Shown: positions 7,027 to 7,086 of the stretch, piece after piece
Layout: each line of letters starts with the position of its first letter
Position numbering within the stretch: position 1 is the stretch's first letter
From: an uncultured Planctomycetaceae bacterium
GTDB taxonomy: Bacteria > Planctomycetota > Planctomycetia > Pirellulales > Pirellulaceae
NCBI GenBank assembly: GCA_903921945.1
Contig: CAIXSC010000737.1
Location: forward strand, 1 to 7,086
Direction of reading: 5' to 3'
Length of the DNA: 7,086 bases
Made by a program: the position numbers and the translations under genes
Notes under the pieces: generated by a model
The model's input: the letters and a program-made list of their open reading frames with translations, nothing else
Databases searched by the model: none
What the model was told of the DNA's origin: nothing

Positions 7027-7086
7027 TTAGGGCACGATCAATTCGAAATTGTTGGGAATCAGCGAGCTAAGGTTCGTGCGATCGAC
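7027..7086 (-). CDS. C-terminal end of an unidentified protein (5' part outside window)
   Basis: The minus strand from 7086 reads VDRTNLSSLIPNNFELIVP and then a TAA stop at 7029-7027. The call rests on an open frame to the window edge and on the strong terminator placed 53 nt after the stop. Nineteen residues are too few to name a family. It lies upstream of the giant gene and in the same direction, but the terminator argues against a shared operon. Confidence 0.6.
   Translation of the reverse strand, partial: VDRTNLSSLIPNNFELIVP

Noticed and set aside
1..7086. Search for a defence, mobile or other undescribed gene system.
   Set aside because: No transposase, integrase, nuclease, toxin-antitoxin pair, tRNA or attachment site can be recognised; the window is explained by one giant structural gene and a short intergenic region.

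Overview
The window holds one very large gene and little else. Reading the minus strand in a single frame, an open reading frame runs from an ATG at 6669 down to base 1 without a stop (2223 codons) and continues off the left edge. It encodes a giant, repetitive, almost cysteine-free protein made mostly of Calx-beta-type modules. The gene has no stop inside the window, so its plus-strand shadows can look like a string of small genes, but they are not.

The N-terminus carries a variant of the planctomycete 'LEPR-XLL' motif (LETRRALA, residues 54-61). A cohesin-like planctomycete domain follows. These features, together with the high G+C content and the giant size, point to a member of the Planctomycetes. 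The genus cannot be named from this sequence.

Layout on the minus strand, read right to left: (1) the last 19 codons of an unidentified gene (7086-7027); (2) a strong Rho-independent terminator for that gene (6973-6942); (3) a leader region of about 270 bp with a 17-bp tandem duplication, a weak promoter candidate and a clear GGGAGG ribosome binding site (6683-6678); (4) the giant gene: N-terminal export/sorting region, cohesin-like domain (residues 62-223), one 'SSD/FTPQDW' module (224-325), eight Calx-beta modules of 117-123 residues (326-1283), one short transitional module (1284-1393), then at least six and a half modules of a distinct, longer class of 129-135 residues (1394 to beyond 2223).

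The modules form sub-families that mostly sit side by side. This suggests growth by repeated local duplication. The likely role is a calcium-stiffened, surface-exposed or secreted adhesion or matrix protein. That role is inferred from the family, since the C-terminal half or tail lies outside the window. I found no RNA genes, CRISPR arrays, insertion sequences or defence genes.
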